This document shows, one piece after another, positions 44,687 to 58,184 of a DNA stretch of 64,000 nucleotides (positions are counted from its first letter, which is position 1; the number at the start of each line of letters is the position of its first letter). Source of the DNA: Apostichopus japonicus (lineage: Eukaryota; Echinodermata; Holothuroidea; Aspidochirotida; Stichopodidae); NCBI RefSeq assembly GCF_037975245.1, contig NC_092569.1, positions 7,064,501 through 7,128,500 on the forward strand. Reading direction: 5' to 3'. The notes under the pieces are model-generated. The model did not search any database and was not told where the DNA came from. It saw nothing but the letters and a program-made list of their open reading frames with translations. Both the position numbers and the translations under genes were made by a program.

Positions 44687-46015
44687 TCGGAGATATCTCC
44701 AAGCATCCCGATGCGCGGATGCTCAGTCAAATTACTGAGTTACCATTTGGGGTCATATTGGTTGAAGGTTCTGTCCTCAATTGTATGACTAACCAGTGGC
44801 GTAGCTGGCATGCTGTGGCCTTTCACCTTATTGTACTAGGCCTGGTTGATCTATTTTTCGAAGGCAATACTTGTCGACTCTGGGATTTGCCATCGTGTTT
44901 GTTTTTTCGTATAAAATATAGTAGTTACTATTTAGCGCAGATTTCACTTCAGTCAACACTGAAGTGCAATTTACCTAAATAGTTTTCTGTTCCGCGCCCG
45001 GAAATCCCACGAAATATTTTGGAAATGTGGCATTTCTTCCCAAATTTCGACCTATTTAAATTACGAGGCATTTCACAAAAGTTTTCACGTTTAGTATGAA
45101 AAGTTCCACAATACTTATCTTATACTTGTTATCTCAACTTTCCACTCCATGCTCTGAATTACGACTTTTTATAACGAAAACTCTACTTGTTTCCTTTAAT
45201 TTCCACTATTGCTAAAACTGTCCATCTACGTCTGGGTAATTCGAAGTGTCGACGTTGTATATCATAAAATATTTATTTTTAATTTAGCTTTCATTTTTAT
45301 TAGAAAATGTCCATAAGCCGTAAAAAGTGTCATTGTTTCATCGTACTGTTGACATTTGACTTTAAAAATGTTGAGAGTTCGGGACTGGATATCCAAAACT
45401 CGTACGGATTTTGACGTAAATGAAAGAAAAGATTGCCTGGTATACTATACGCTAAGAGAAGGATTCAATTGGAAGCCTTAACAATGCCATGGAATGAATG
45501 CCCAGTTGAAAAAGTGCATGCAGCTCTCTACTTTTGAATGTGGGGCGGTGGTGAGGGATAGGGGGTCAGCTTCCCCTCATGCCCATGTTTTTACACCTAT
45601 TGCCTTTTATTTTGTAACAATGCGCAATACTACATTTCGGATGGCGGATGGCGCATTGTTCATGGTCCGTCACTAAAAGTATTAGAATGAAAGCATGCAC
45701 TGGAATTTAATTGATTTGTCTGTTTGTCAACTATTGGGGAAAAAACAGTTGTTTTCGATGGAAGGCAGACCATGTTTGCACTTATTCATTCAAAAACTGG
45801 CAGTGTGATCCGTTGGCTAAAACCGTATTGGAACCAACTCCCGGGGCCCATACCACTTAAAGGGTGGTTCATTGAACCACCTATTTGCTTCACCTTTGGT
45901 TACATCACATCAGACGATAACAGGGTTGTAACCACGAGGAAATTGTATGCACAGAACCACGAGTGGGCAATCAATGTGACTACCATACGAAATCAAACCG
46001 TGACGTGTCCGGGTC

Positions 46016-47027
46016 GCGAATATTTTTTTCCCAAACTGAACTGACGCTGAAATTATTTCCTCGATTCTGATTGGCTGATCACAGCCGGAATGGTAGTCTG
46101 CGTTTATCAATGAATGTATGTGACACTGTTAGTGTTGGTCATACCAATCCTCATGGGCCGCATCATGTCAAAAATACGTGTGTAGGCCTTATTTAGGCTA
46201 AGTTAGTATGTAGGCCTAAGTGTGCCTACATGTAGATACAATGTGAGGCTTCCAGTTATCAAGAGCTACTGTAAAGGCGGTACGGCCTATATTAGTGAAT
46301 TTGAGATCTCGAACTAATACGAATACGTATATACGGTTAATGCAGGCCTACTAGGTCACCATGTTCAAGAACTTCTAATGGTGCTGGTAAACATATGTGT
46401 TTCCGTACGTAGGCCTATAGGTTATAAGGCTATATACAACTAGTTAACAAGTCAAAGACACAGACATATCGTCAAATGCCATGTTTGTGTACACTCAATG
46501 GCTGACACACACTCACTCGCGCGTCTTCATGGCCAATGCATATTCGACTAGGCCTATCTATGATTTACTGAATACATTTTGAATTTATGATTATAAAACT
46601 AAAAGTATCGCAACCCTGAATGTACACAAACACCTCGTACACACGTACATCGGCTACATGTATACAATTACAAATGCACTTGTTTTATTGTGTTGTATAC
46701 TATACACAGTACAATAGGCTACATTACATGTATGTGCTGTGTAGAGCGGAGTCAAGCGAGTAAAGAAACGATCGAGGACTGCCTATAATGGGCGCAGTAG
46801 TTGGGAATAGTTGCTTCACTATATACTTTCGTTCATATATACCTACCAAAAGTTCTGGGAAGTTGCTAATGTGAATATCTTAAAATTGTTCGGGTTGATC
46901 AAACTGATATCGACAGATTATGGAGGATCGATGTTGAAAACTAAAGTATATCACGTGCTCGCTGAGAACCAATCAGAATCGAGGAAATAATTTCAGTGTC
47001 AGTTCAGTTTGGGAAAAAAATATTCGC
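46016..47027. mobile_element. 1,012-bp non-autonomous TIR transposon with 9-bp target duplication
   Basis: Terminal inverted repeats of 59 bp (46016-46074 and 46969-47027, both starting GCGAATATTTTTTTCCC inward) match with one mismatch. Outside them GTCCGGGTC occurs at 46007-46015 and 47028-47036 as a perfect 9-bp target duplication. Long TIRs with a 9-bp duplication suggest a Mutator-like element. The interior has no supported coding frame, so it depends on a transposase elsewhere. Confidence 0.8.
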
Positions 47028-47036
47028 GTCCGGGTC

Positions 47037-50000
47037 GAGGTAGAAAGCTCATCAAATATAGAATTGAGTCTGACTGTGCCTGTTCCTTCATTCGGTCAAT
47101 AAATGACTTGAAAATAATTCGAACATATCATTGGAAATGGATAACGAATGTTCTGTTATAGTATCACATATATATTCCCGTCCCTAACGCGAGGAATAAC
47201 TTACCAAGCACAGCGATGGCTGCATGTGTTTGGTATTTATACCCTCGTATTCTCACCGATCCCATCCAGAAGAAATACGTTATTTGTTTGCGCACAAAAT
47301 AGCTTAATTTAAATGGGAAGAAAAATAACCGCTGTGTAAGGTATAAACAACGTACGGAATCCTTGAATAGCCTTCAACGCGTATACAGTCTACGTACATT
47401 GGTTTGTGTTGTAACGTTCTGTTTTTACATATGACACGCATGCATACCCTTATTCCGATGGACTAAACAATTTAGAGCTTTAATGATTTCCTTTGGTTGG
47501 TGTAGGGTGGAGGTCGCAACTTTGGGAAGTTACTCGTCTTCGATATTGAAACGATCTGTAATCCATTAGAAATTAATTCTGAGCGAACCATGATTATCAT
47601 CATCTTTAAAACGATTATATTAACTTCCACCTCTCTTATTTCACTTTGGCAACCTGCCTTATTTTAATTGCAGTACGAATTATTACCAGAAAAGGAAGAA
47701 ACTCGAGTTCAATTTAAATGTTGTTTAACTTGTGTACACGCTGTTCCACCGATTCATTGTCTTATGTCTATCCATGTCATTGCTGGAAATTATAGCAAAA
47801 AATTCATCCAAAACCCGTTTAATTAAACTACTGGTTACTTACGTGCATGTCTGCGTAATACCAAAATAAACCTGAATATGTATATTCTTAGATAGTAGTC
47901 TGACAAATAAACAACGACGTTACTAGCTACGGTAGTTTGTCTGCATTTCCGGTCCGGTGCACTCGGTAAATTTTGTTGGCTTCCGTAGCCTTCAAACCAT
48001 CGATTCAAGCATTCTTCCAAAGAGTGTCAACATCGAGTTTGGAAGTTTTAAGATCCGTATTCTCGAACCAGGAGCAATTGTCGACAGTTTTACTGCAGGT
48101 TTCAGAGAAGATTATCGGTACCGAGCTATAAGTATCAAACACGGTATGTATTCATTACTTATATCAACATTCTTACACTCATGTATTTGTTGCCTATAGG
48201 CTCTCGTTACTTCAAGGTTAATATCTTACCCGACTTTATGATATAACTATCCGTGAAAAGCCATGTATGTATTTGATAAGACGTTATTTGTTTCATAGAT
48301 TCAATAAACCCAGTGCATTTGCATTTAGCTCTGACTTAACGAAGAACAACTATGTAATTTGTATAGTCCTAGACATAAAGTATATATGTTTTGTTGTATG
48401 TTTTGTAACTATTTGCTTTAAAACAGTGTTTTGTGTTTACATAACGATCTTCTCCATTTAGTCCAATAACGTCAAGAACCCGTTATGGTATTTCTCGCAG
48501 TCAGTTTTAGAAATCCCTCCCTCATAAAGTCATTTTCTTCGACCATTCACGGGAAACCAAGCAGGATTAATCCTTAAATAGAAGAGGGTCAGCGGTATTG
48601 AAGCTACCATGGTCGGGATTGTGAGTTATATGAAAGCCTTGGAAAAATCTATATAATTGTTAATTAAAACAGTTATTGTTCGCTTTAATATTTTTCATCC
48701 ATGACTGTATATACTCGCAGGGTGAAGCTTGGTATTACATAGATCACTAGGCAAACATAATGGAGTTCTTTTATATCTTTATGTTTTAGAGATTAGTTTA
48801 CTTGCGGATGTTTGCAACTTCGTCTATCAAATCAAATAAAAGAAAAATTCTTTAATTGTGCTTGAAATAAAGTAACTTCACTATCACTGAGGAACGTGTA
48901 GATAAATAGTATCCAAATGTATGGTGATACTTTCTCAGTTTACAGGTTTAATTTCTACAAATCTGTATTCAGGCTTGTTGCATGCTTTCAATATAACATA
49001 ATACATTTAAAACGTTTCGGGGTTGATTAAATACATATCGATCCCACATGATCATGCTACATTAAAAAGTGTAGGATATTGTACCTGAATGCATGTAACA
49101 CTCTCGCGACTGTCCGCAACATTATGGGCCGCGACTCAATGTTTGGGTCGCAAAGCACTTTTGCTGGGTCGCGAGATCGTTTAAGAAATTGCGAGAACAA
49201 AACGTGAACTTACTTGAGTGGAAGTCTCGGAATATTGGACACGGTGGCACTGCAGGGTTTGCCAATCGCATGATTGCATCGTCTCATCTTCGCCGCCAAA
49301 TCGACGAACTTGTGGTAAGCAAGCAGAACCAAGCTATTAGCAATCACATTCTAGCGGCATTGTAATAGTAAATTGAGGGCGGAAGGGATATGACCGATGG
49401 GTGACGCAGGCGCGTAGCCATGTGGGGAGGGGCGAAGGGGCGACCGCCCCCCCCCCCTTGAGCATATTTTTGTTTGTATGTTTTTATGATATCGCTAGTA
49501 ATTTCAAGCTTAGATGCAACTTACAAGGCCTGGGAAGTGCCATTTCCAGCGATCTGGGAGACATGTTCAGCTAAAATGTTCTTGTACGTGTACCGACAAC
49601 TCATGGTGGCGCTACGCTTAGATAGTTTTCAATGCAGAATCTACGGCTCGATAGTTTGCCTACTGTACATGCAGGTTCGCCCCTCCCTTGGCAAATTCCT
49701 GGCTACGCGCCTGGGGTGACGGCCCAATGCCGTGAATTTTGTCTGGGTCGTGGCCTAGAAGGATTGCAAACCGCTTCTATCAGGCCGCAAAAATGATCCA
49801 ATGCTATTCTCACAACCAATCAGCGTTGTTAGATTTGTTGTAACATTTCCTCATACTGTCACTCTATATACTCAGAGAATTATTTTTACCATTTCTCGAG
49901 AACGTGTGTATATATGTGTGTGTTTACGTTTCAAGGACAACAACTTAACACGGAAGTCTTGATATAAAGGGGAACGATAGCCTGCATATCACTTTCCTCG

Positions 50001-53000
50001 ATAACTAAATGTTATTTCTGGTTACTTCAATCTAAAACAGAGAGCATAGATCTAAAAAAAATCACTCTACAAATATCATGACAAGTTTTATCAACAGATT
50101 AAGGAAACAAAATTTGCATTGCATCGAAACTGGATGCAGTATTGTGACTAATGGATTGCATACTACTTCAATACTACCTTACTGAACTGTATAACAAGTT
50201 AATCGATGGTAATTTATACAACAGTTTGATATAACAGCTTATATAAGAAACTTTTATTCCAGAGCACCATCTCATTTGGGATGACCGAGAGATGTTCGCT
50301 TTCATCTTCAATCAGTGAAAGGTTTGAATATTTCGCAGTCCAAAGCTGTGACAATTACCCATGCTGAACCAATATGGTAATCAATATTGTTGTTTTAGAA
50401 CGAAATTCCGAAATAGAGGCTTTAATTTTCATTTACATCAGGCTAACTGGGCGAGTAAACTATATCATTATGTAGTCCTATTTTGATATATTTACGTCAT
50501 CACATACGCCGCCAGTAAGGACAATATTTTTCTTTCCAAAAAGGTTCTACGGTTATGAAAACAAAGAAGTAAATATTCATGTATAATCAGATTACTTATT
50601 ACAGGCTAAGACGCACAAGAAATGCTTCGCTCCGGTGACCGTAGATTCAAGTCGTGGGTGTTGTCAGGAAGAGAGGGAATTATAGTTGGTTACGGGAGAT
50701 TAATCAACTGGAAAAGATGCTGCTCACAAGTTAGTTGTTCCTGGAATAAGAGTGAAAAAAAAAACTCGTCTAAGGAGTTTGAAACGTCTTGTGAAGGGCG
50801 TACAGTCTTTATCTCTAGGGATAGTGTAGCTGCAAGGGTTGTAATTCATCTATAAAAAACAAGCGTTGTTAATGACGGAATGTATTTCAGGAAGAGAAAA
50901 TATGACAACCACTCATGTTTAAGTGAACAAACCCGAAAAAGAATTTGAGAGGCTGTATAAAGGCCACCGCAGACATGCGCAGTCAATATACACTTTGCAA
51001 GGTTGGCGTTTCTGCTTTTCAAGTTCATTTTAAATAAATAAACAAAAGTTGCAAATGCTCTGATAAGTTAAGTTCGCTTATAGTGGCATGGAACTCCAAA
51101 GGACCACACCGATAATGATTTATTTCTAAAGTAAGGCAACTACGTCACCAAACAGAAATATAAGTGTTTGCTATAAGTTACTTTATAAGCATACAGTCCA
51201 TATCCCAATTTGTTTGGCTAAATATTGAGCGGGAGGTCCGGGTCCGAATCCCAGTGGAGGCCGGACGTTTCTCACTGTTCTTGATTTTAGCAAGTAATTG
51301 CCGTTTGAAATATAGGCTATACATAAACATAAAGCCGTACTTGGAGAGAGAGAGCGTTAAATGTTATTCATCTGAATTATGTTACAATATCGTTTTATTT
51401 TATCTTTAACAAGGTTTTGACTGTGCATGGTCTGTAAATTTAAGGGCACAGAGGGTACCATACAACACCATATATACACCAATCAAGTTCGAAGATCATC
51501 GGGTTCAGGAAGTGTAGATAATGGCTACAATGGCACACTCTATTTGTTTACACGCATTCACTTATACTCATGAGCATTCATTTTTGACATTTACCCTGAA
51601 AATGATAACCGTTGCCCATATTCTTTCTTGTCGAATAATATCCCGTAACAGCCCCAATCATAACCCAAAGCGCACATTCTCTCATGTTCACCACCACAAC
51701 TCATATGGAGAGAACTGAACTCAAATAATGCCACAAGTGTTGTTTGAAGAACACTTCATCCCAATACATCGTAAATCATGTAAAAATCATGTAAACATCA
51801 TGACGGTGAGATCATGTAAATAATGGATTGTTAGGTATTTACAAAGTTTTATAAATGTTCACTCAACACAGCTTTGCTATATTAGTCTCAAGATATATAA
51901 GATGCCAATACTTTTGGTTATTTGTTTATTTGATACACTGAGTAGAAGCATCTCATGAATGAGAATCCTGCAATGAATGTATTGAGAGACACAGATAGCT
52001 GTGTATCCCTTATGAGCTGAAATTCAGCAAGAAATATAAAAAATTGAGTAAATTCTTGAAAGATGGATGGCTGTTGCAGGCGAGTCTCGCGACCATGACA
52101 ACAACCACAATAACGAAAGTGGGATATGCCATGAAAGATGCACGTTAAGTTAAATATCACAGAAGATGTGTCATTAACGGACATACATCTGCAAGTTTAC
52201 ACTGGGCTTATTCTCTGGATTGAGGATATTTTCGTTGTCACACTAAACATAGCATACTCTATAATAGAACCATTCCAATTTCACAACTTCGCTGGGAGTA
52301 AAGTCTTCATATAGCATGAAGAACGTTTTGTATGTACTTATCATTACTTGTAAAAGGTTTTTGACCGTATTGTGTTCAAATATGTTCGAATTGGCACAAG
52401 AATGTTACCAATAAAGAGACCAAGCGTGGTAAAAAAAAATGTAAAAAAATGAAGAACGTCATAAATGAAAATTTGATAAGACTGATGCGTGAATGATAGA
52501 GACACACATGTTTCCTGGAAAACTTATACAATATGTAAGCCTAAATGTATATTTATCAAGTAATAAAATATGTGTCGTAATCTATAAATAGTATTCGTGA
52601 GTAATGAGCTTTAATTATACAGCAGCAGACAAGGAAAGTAATGGCATCAGCGCGTGTTGGTTATAGAAGCAACGTTCAAAACACTCAATTCATGGCCTAC
52701 TTTAGGAATTCACAATTAAGAGGGGTGAGGGAGGGGGGGGGTCAGAAAAGGACCTTCACCACGTGATAATATTGTACAATACACGGGGTAAAATACATGC
52801 AAATGGTCAGACCACCCACCCCTTTGCTTGAATCCGATTTTGGTAATAAATCAGAATTTTGTTAATGGATGTACAAGCTGGGGGGAAGGGATTACCCTAC
52901 TGGGGTAGGGCACACAGTGGGGCAAGCCCCCCCCCCCCCACCCACCCCTCCCAGTTAGTGTACTATAAATGACCCTAAAATTCAAGACGGTTTTTATAAC

Positions 53001-54335
53001 ATCGAGCATGGTGTAAAAGCCATTCTTGAATAAACTGGTTGTGGAGTAACCGCTACCGTGGTTAGTGTAGAATAATCTAAATGAAAATACATTGTTTGGT
53101 GATAAAGTATTAAGGCATATCCCAAAGTCCCATCACTGTAAGTTGTCATTATATAAGACAGACGGAGTGGTGGGATTATCCCCTCTCCGGGTGGGATTAT
53201 CCCCTCCCCTTAGGAAATAATGAACAAACATTTATTTTTAGCCGATGTATATCTAAGAGACATATTATATCTTTGAAATAATGGTTTGTTGGTTGACCTC
53301 ATTTTCATGCACCTAATAAATGAATAAAGGTTATTAACAAGCATTTGCACATGATAAAAACATGTCATTACGTTAAGGCTTGGTTTCATTCTTCTTCTTT
53401 TTCATCTTATTTTAATCGATATCTGAACGTCAAATAGTACATTGAACAAAAACACAGTATGATTGTATAAGATATAACATTCAGTAACAAAACATTCCTA
53501 TAACAACACATATACTGTCCTCTGATCAGCAAAATTGTCAATAAACAATTAGGTAAACAACTTGTATGAAACTCACTTATGATATTCAAATTAGCTTTCA
53601 TCAAATAGCATGCATCCTACATGAAAAGTCCAACCTTATTTATACACATAAATTCCTTTACAAATTGTTACTGAAATAGAAACGGACTGTTACCGACAGC
53701 TATCATATGGTATTCTACGACATCGACTCGGTTTCATTCGATATAGACCAACATGCGTATTTTCCCGAACCACAAGGGTCGATGCCTCGGAAAAATAAAT
53801 CCAATAGAAATGTGCCGGATATGCGCACGTTGATATCTTGAAAATGAAGTTCCTATGATATTCGGTTACCGTACAGTATGTAACGAATTTGTAACAGTAG
53901 GAATTCAGGGAGAGTCCCTAAATATATAAGTTGTTTATTGTGACACTGCAACATATTGTCTTGCGCCGGATTATAATACAGAAAGATAACAGGAAGGTAT
54001 AAAATGAAAGGAAAAAAACATAAGAAAAGAAATAAAAATCAAAACGGCTTGAAAATTCTCCATGTGGAATACTAATGAAATGTGGCATTAGATATTCTGA
54101 AAACTGAGACAATAATTCTATATTTATTGCGAGCCTTATGAAAGATAGCTAGAACACAACGTATCGTTTTAATATTTGACCTTCTTTACTAAATCCTTTC
54201 GTGTTCTATACGTCATTAATGAAACTCAATGAACACCTATAGCCACTACTTGATTATCTCATTTGTATATAATAAGTAGTCACATGTAGATGAGAAGCTC
54301 ATTCGAAGAAGTTAATTCCAATACAACGCAAGTAT
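47037..54335. other. Gene-poor region
   Basis: No gene is supported. It holds the 307-bp hAT-like element, and a partial tRNA-SINE-like stretch at about 51230-51275 with a B-box-like GGTCCGAATCCC. G/C runs occur near 52.73 and 52.93 kb, with a short duplicated GGTGGGATTATCCCCTC near 53.17 kb. A stop-free stretch at 47957-48143 ending at a possible donor could be an unrecognised exon, but nothing supports it beyond openness. Confidence 0.5.
49407..49713. mobile_element. 307-bp hAT-like non-autonomous element
   Basis: Ends CAGGCGCGTAGCCA (49407-49420) and TGGCTACGCGCCTG (49700-49713) are a perfect 14-bp inverted pair. They are flanked by the 8-bp direct repeat GGGTGACG (49399-49406, 49714-49721). 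An 8-bp duplication with CAGG-type ends is typical of hAT elements. The inner 100 bases (GATCTGGGAGACAT to GGCGCTACGCTTAGATAG) recur three more times in the window. Confidence 0.85.
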
Positions 54336-55640
54336 CAGCCCTCCTCTATAGTATAAGCCCCCTCTATAGAATAAGCCCTCCTCTATAGTATAAGCCCCCC
54401 TCTATAGTATAAGCCCTCCTCTATAGTATAAGCCCCCCTCTATAGAATAAGCCCTCCTCTATAGTATAAGCCCCCTCTATTGTATAAGCCCCCATTATAG
54501 TATAAGCCCTCCTCTATAGTATAAGCCCCCCTCTATAGTATCAGCCCCCTCTATAGTATAAGCCCTCCTCTATAGTATAAGCCCCCCTCTATAGTATAAG
54601 CCCCCTCTATAGTATAAGCCCTCCTCTATAGTATAAGCCCCCTCTATAGTATAAGCCCTCCTCTTTAGTATAAGCCCCCTCTATAGTATAAGCCCCCTCT
54701 ATAGTATAAGCCCTCCTCTATAGTATAAGCCCCCCTCTATAGTATAAGCCCCCTCTATAGTATAAGCCCTCCTCTATAGTATAATCCCCCTCTATAGTAT
54801 AAGCCCTCCTCTTTAGTATAAGCCCCCTCTATAGTATAAGCCCTCCTCTATAGTATAAGCCCTCCTCTATAGTATAAGCCCCCTCTATAGTATAAGCCCT
54901 CCTCTATAGTATAAGCCCCCTCTATAGTATAAGCCCTCCTCTATAGTATCAGCCCCCTCTATAGTATAAGCCCTCCTCTATAGTATAAGCCCCCCTCTAT
55001 AGTATCAGCCCCCTCTATAGTATAAGCCCTCCTCTATAGTATAAGCCCCCCTCTATAGTATAAGCCCCCCTCTATAGTATAAGCCCCCTCTATAGTATAA
55101 GCCCTCCTCTATAGTATAAGCCCCCTCTATAGTATAAGCCCTCCTCTTTAGTATAAGCCCCCTCTATAGAATAAGCCCTCCTCTATAGTATAAGCCCTCC
55201 TCTATAGTATAAGCCCCCTCTATAGTATAAGCCCTCCTCTATAGTATAAGCCCCCCTCTATAGTATCAGCCCCCTCTATAGTATAAGCCCTCCTCTATAG
55301 TATCAGCCCCCTCTATAGTATAAGCCCCCCTCTATAGTATCAGCCCCCTCTATAGTATAAGCCCTCCTCTATAGTATAAGCCCCCTCTATAGTATAATCC
55401 CCCTCTATAGTATAAGCCCTCCTCTATAGTATAAGCCCTCCTCTATAGTATAAGCCCCCTCTATAGTATAAGCCCCCTCTATAGTATAAGCCCTCCTCTA
55501 TAGTATAAGCCCTCCTCTATAGTATAAGCCCTCCTCTATAGTATAAGCCCTCCTCTATAGTATAAGCCCTCCTCTATAGTATAAGCCCCCCTCTATAGTA
55601 TAAGCCCTCCTCTATAGTATAAGCCCTCCTCTATAGTATA
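54336..55640. repeat. 1.3-kb satellite of 18-19-bp units
   Basis: About seventy units with the word CTCTATAGTATAAGCCC, in two main length variants (AGCCCCCTCTATAG and AGCCCTCCTCTATAG) mixed along the array, with point variants TATCAGCC and TATAATCC. Each unit contains the palindrome CTATAG. No gene is nearby. Confidence 0.93.
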
Positions 55641-56672
55641 TGCAAACCTATTTGTGATTCGTTCCTCTCCGCATGCACTATGGAGCCGTTATTTTCGCTG
55701 CCAATTCTCTTATTGCTGAAACTACTGTTACCTATAACAACCGAAACATTGTAAAAATGGTCACTTCTTATAACAGACGTGTTTTTGGTTAGTTGTGCTG
55801 TCGAAATGTGTGTCTTTCTCATGATAGGTAATACACTCCATGCATGATTTAACGTTTACGGCGCCACTCGGTATGGCCGAAAACTTGTCCAGTCGAGATA
55901 AATCAGTTCCCAGTTGACCAATTTGGTTTCTGTTGGTTTAACTTTCTGGTCGAAGCTATTAAATACTCGTTCATTAATATTAAACACGAATATTGATCAG
56001 TTATTGTTTTCCATACGTTGAAGAAAGTATTAGACCTGCAGAAGGGACTGTACTTGCAGGCAAGTATCCATGGAAACCTTGGTATGCTGATCTGAATGCA
56101 GAGTATCTTTTACTCGCACTGTGCATGTGGTATAGACTCTTGTAGTTTGTTGTAGAGCATTACACAATAACAGTGATGTATACTCCTTCTGTTCAATTTC
56201 CCCTGAAAATAGCATTTCAGGTTGTACTATACCTACAATAGTCTAAAGGCTAGCCTAGAAAATCGTCAATATGCATCTGATGTAACGTAAAACTAAAATA
56301 TCATTTGAGGAAGGGATCGAATTAACCAACACTTGCCGTAATGCCAATAAAAATCATCCGTGTATACCAACGGCTATTACTAACGTTGAGCTCTCATAAT
56401 CACCTCAATAATCATTACATTTCTTTAATCAAACTAAGTCAGGGTTCAAAAAGTGTCCCAAACTCCAGCGATATTTGAGCCAGAAAAACAGTATTAAGTA
56501 GTTGCAGGAAACGTAAAGATAGTAGTTGCGGGAAACGTAAAGATATAGACGCAAGATATTTACGAAAGATCTCATGAATATTTCTTTTCTGTCATCAAGT
56601 GTTGTTGAAATTTCTTTTGTGCCGTTTTGAAATCTGTAAAATTTATGCCGGGTCCTGCCATTTTAATGTAAG

Positions 56673-57040
56673 CAGTGGCGTAGGAAGGTACTTTTGAGTG
56701 GGGGGGGGGGGCTGAAGACTGATGGCCAACCTCTGGGAGTGGTCTAAGGGGAGCGGTTGTCCCCCTCCCCTTTGGAATTTTTTGCATTTTCAGGTGGCCT
56801 CAGATGCAATTTGGTGCAATATAGCACACTTCAACACCCACTCCATTTTGTAAACTTAATTTTGTATTTTCACCTGGCCTTAGATGCAATTTGGTGCTCC
56901 AAATGAGATTTTTTTTTCTCATTTGGAAATGAAAAAGGGGTTTTCTGACTTGCGAACCTGGGGCGGAATGATACTTCCGCCCCTCCACAGTTTTCACTGG
57001 GGGGCTGGCGCCCCCAGCCCCCCCGGTTCCTACGCCCTTG
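56673..57040. mobile_element. 368-bp hAT-like non-autonomous element
   Basis: Starts CAGTGGCGTAGGAA and ends TTCCTACGCCCTTG, near-inverted. Flanks AATGTAAG (56665-56672) and AATGTAGG (57041-57048) match at 7 of 8 positions, consistent with a slightly decayed 8-bp duplication. The interior has an inner duplication of CAGATGCAATTTGGTGC (about 56801 and 56882) and long G and C runs. Confidence 0.7.
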
Positions 57041-58184
57041 AATGTAGGTACAAGTCGTACCCTAAAAGTAGCCCCCCCCACACCCCACCCCACCAGATCC
57101 TTAATGCAAGTCCTGATGGACGGTATTATGTCATTACGACGATTAGTTTATTGTAAGAGTAACTTCTATTACCATAATGGGGAATCCAAAACGGATTTTA
57201 TATTTCCACACGTTACTTAAAGTCTTCAAATGTCTATTTGCTTCACTATAATAGTTTAAGTTGTTCTACAGAATCTTAGAAGGGACATCACACTCACGAT
57301 TCGTGTACACATGGCCAACCTGTCACATCTGTAAGTTGGGCCATTTGTAGGCCCAACCATCTAATCAAAACGTGAAAACTCTTATGTATTAACCCCCAAA
57401 AAATGTAAAAGAATAAAATATTGCGGTCTTGTACAGATCGAACTGTCTTGAAAAATATCAAAGTTCGCAGTGAATATGACAGTTTTGGACATTGGGACCC
57501 TCTTGACCAAATGGAAAATGACCCTTTCGACGAGAAACACTAAGAGTAACTGCAGTTGGGTGTATAATGACAAAATGCCGTAAACCAACAACACGGCAAG
57601 GATCTGAAATTAATATGTTGTTGTGATAATGTTTTGACAAAACTTGCTAAAGTTATTCCTTTTTTTACCTATATATTGTCAAAATCGATTATCGTGTGTT
57701 CAAAACGGCCATTTTGAGAAGGCTTACTTTTATTCTCGATTACATATCCCCAAACCGGTATTATTGAAGTATTGTTTTCAGTGGTCTATATGAAACGGTA
57801 AGTTCCAGATTTTGACTTTTTGTGAAGGTGGTACCAATGTGTCTACATTTTACCGTGTTCAAAGATATCCTATAGAGCATATCTTCGTTAATTTCATAAT
57901 GATGATGGTGTGTGGTCCTGGGATCACTGAAGTCCCGTGTAGGGGGTCGGGACGTCCTTCTCCATAAAGATTGAATGTTAAATGATTGATTCCTTGCGGT
58001 ATATTTAGACTGTAAGCTGAAGAGTTGACTAGAATATCACTTCACAGGGCCTATAAATAAAATATATTAATTCATATTTTGAAGTTGTTTAATGTATAGC
58101 TTTTTGAAAGTTGAAGTAGTTGCAAACATTTGTATTGAATATTATTGATTACATTCGCAATAACACTCGAATTGTTTTCAATAG

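Noticed and set aside
43396-44730. Two proline-rich frames on opposite strands
   Set aside because: They coincide with the inverted arms of the foldback-like element and have no start context, splice sites or family resemblance.
45724-46044. 106-codon frame
   Set aside because: Unrecognised, with no splice or homology support. Its end lies inside the left end of the Mutator-like element.
47957-48143. Possible exon ending at a GTATGT donor
   Set aside because: The stretch is open and looks protein-like in composition, but I recognise no family and no partner exon. Left unannotated.
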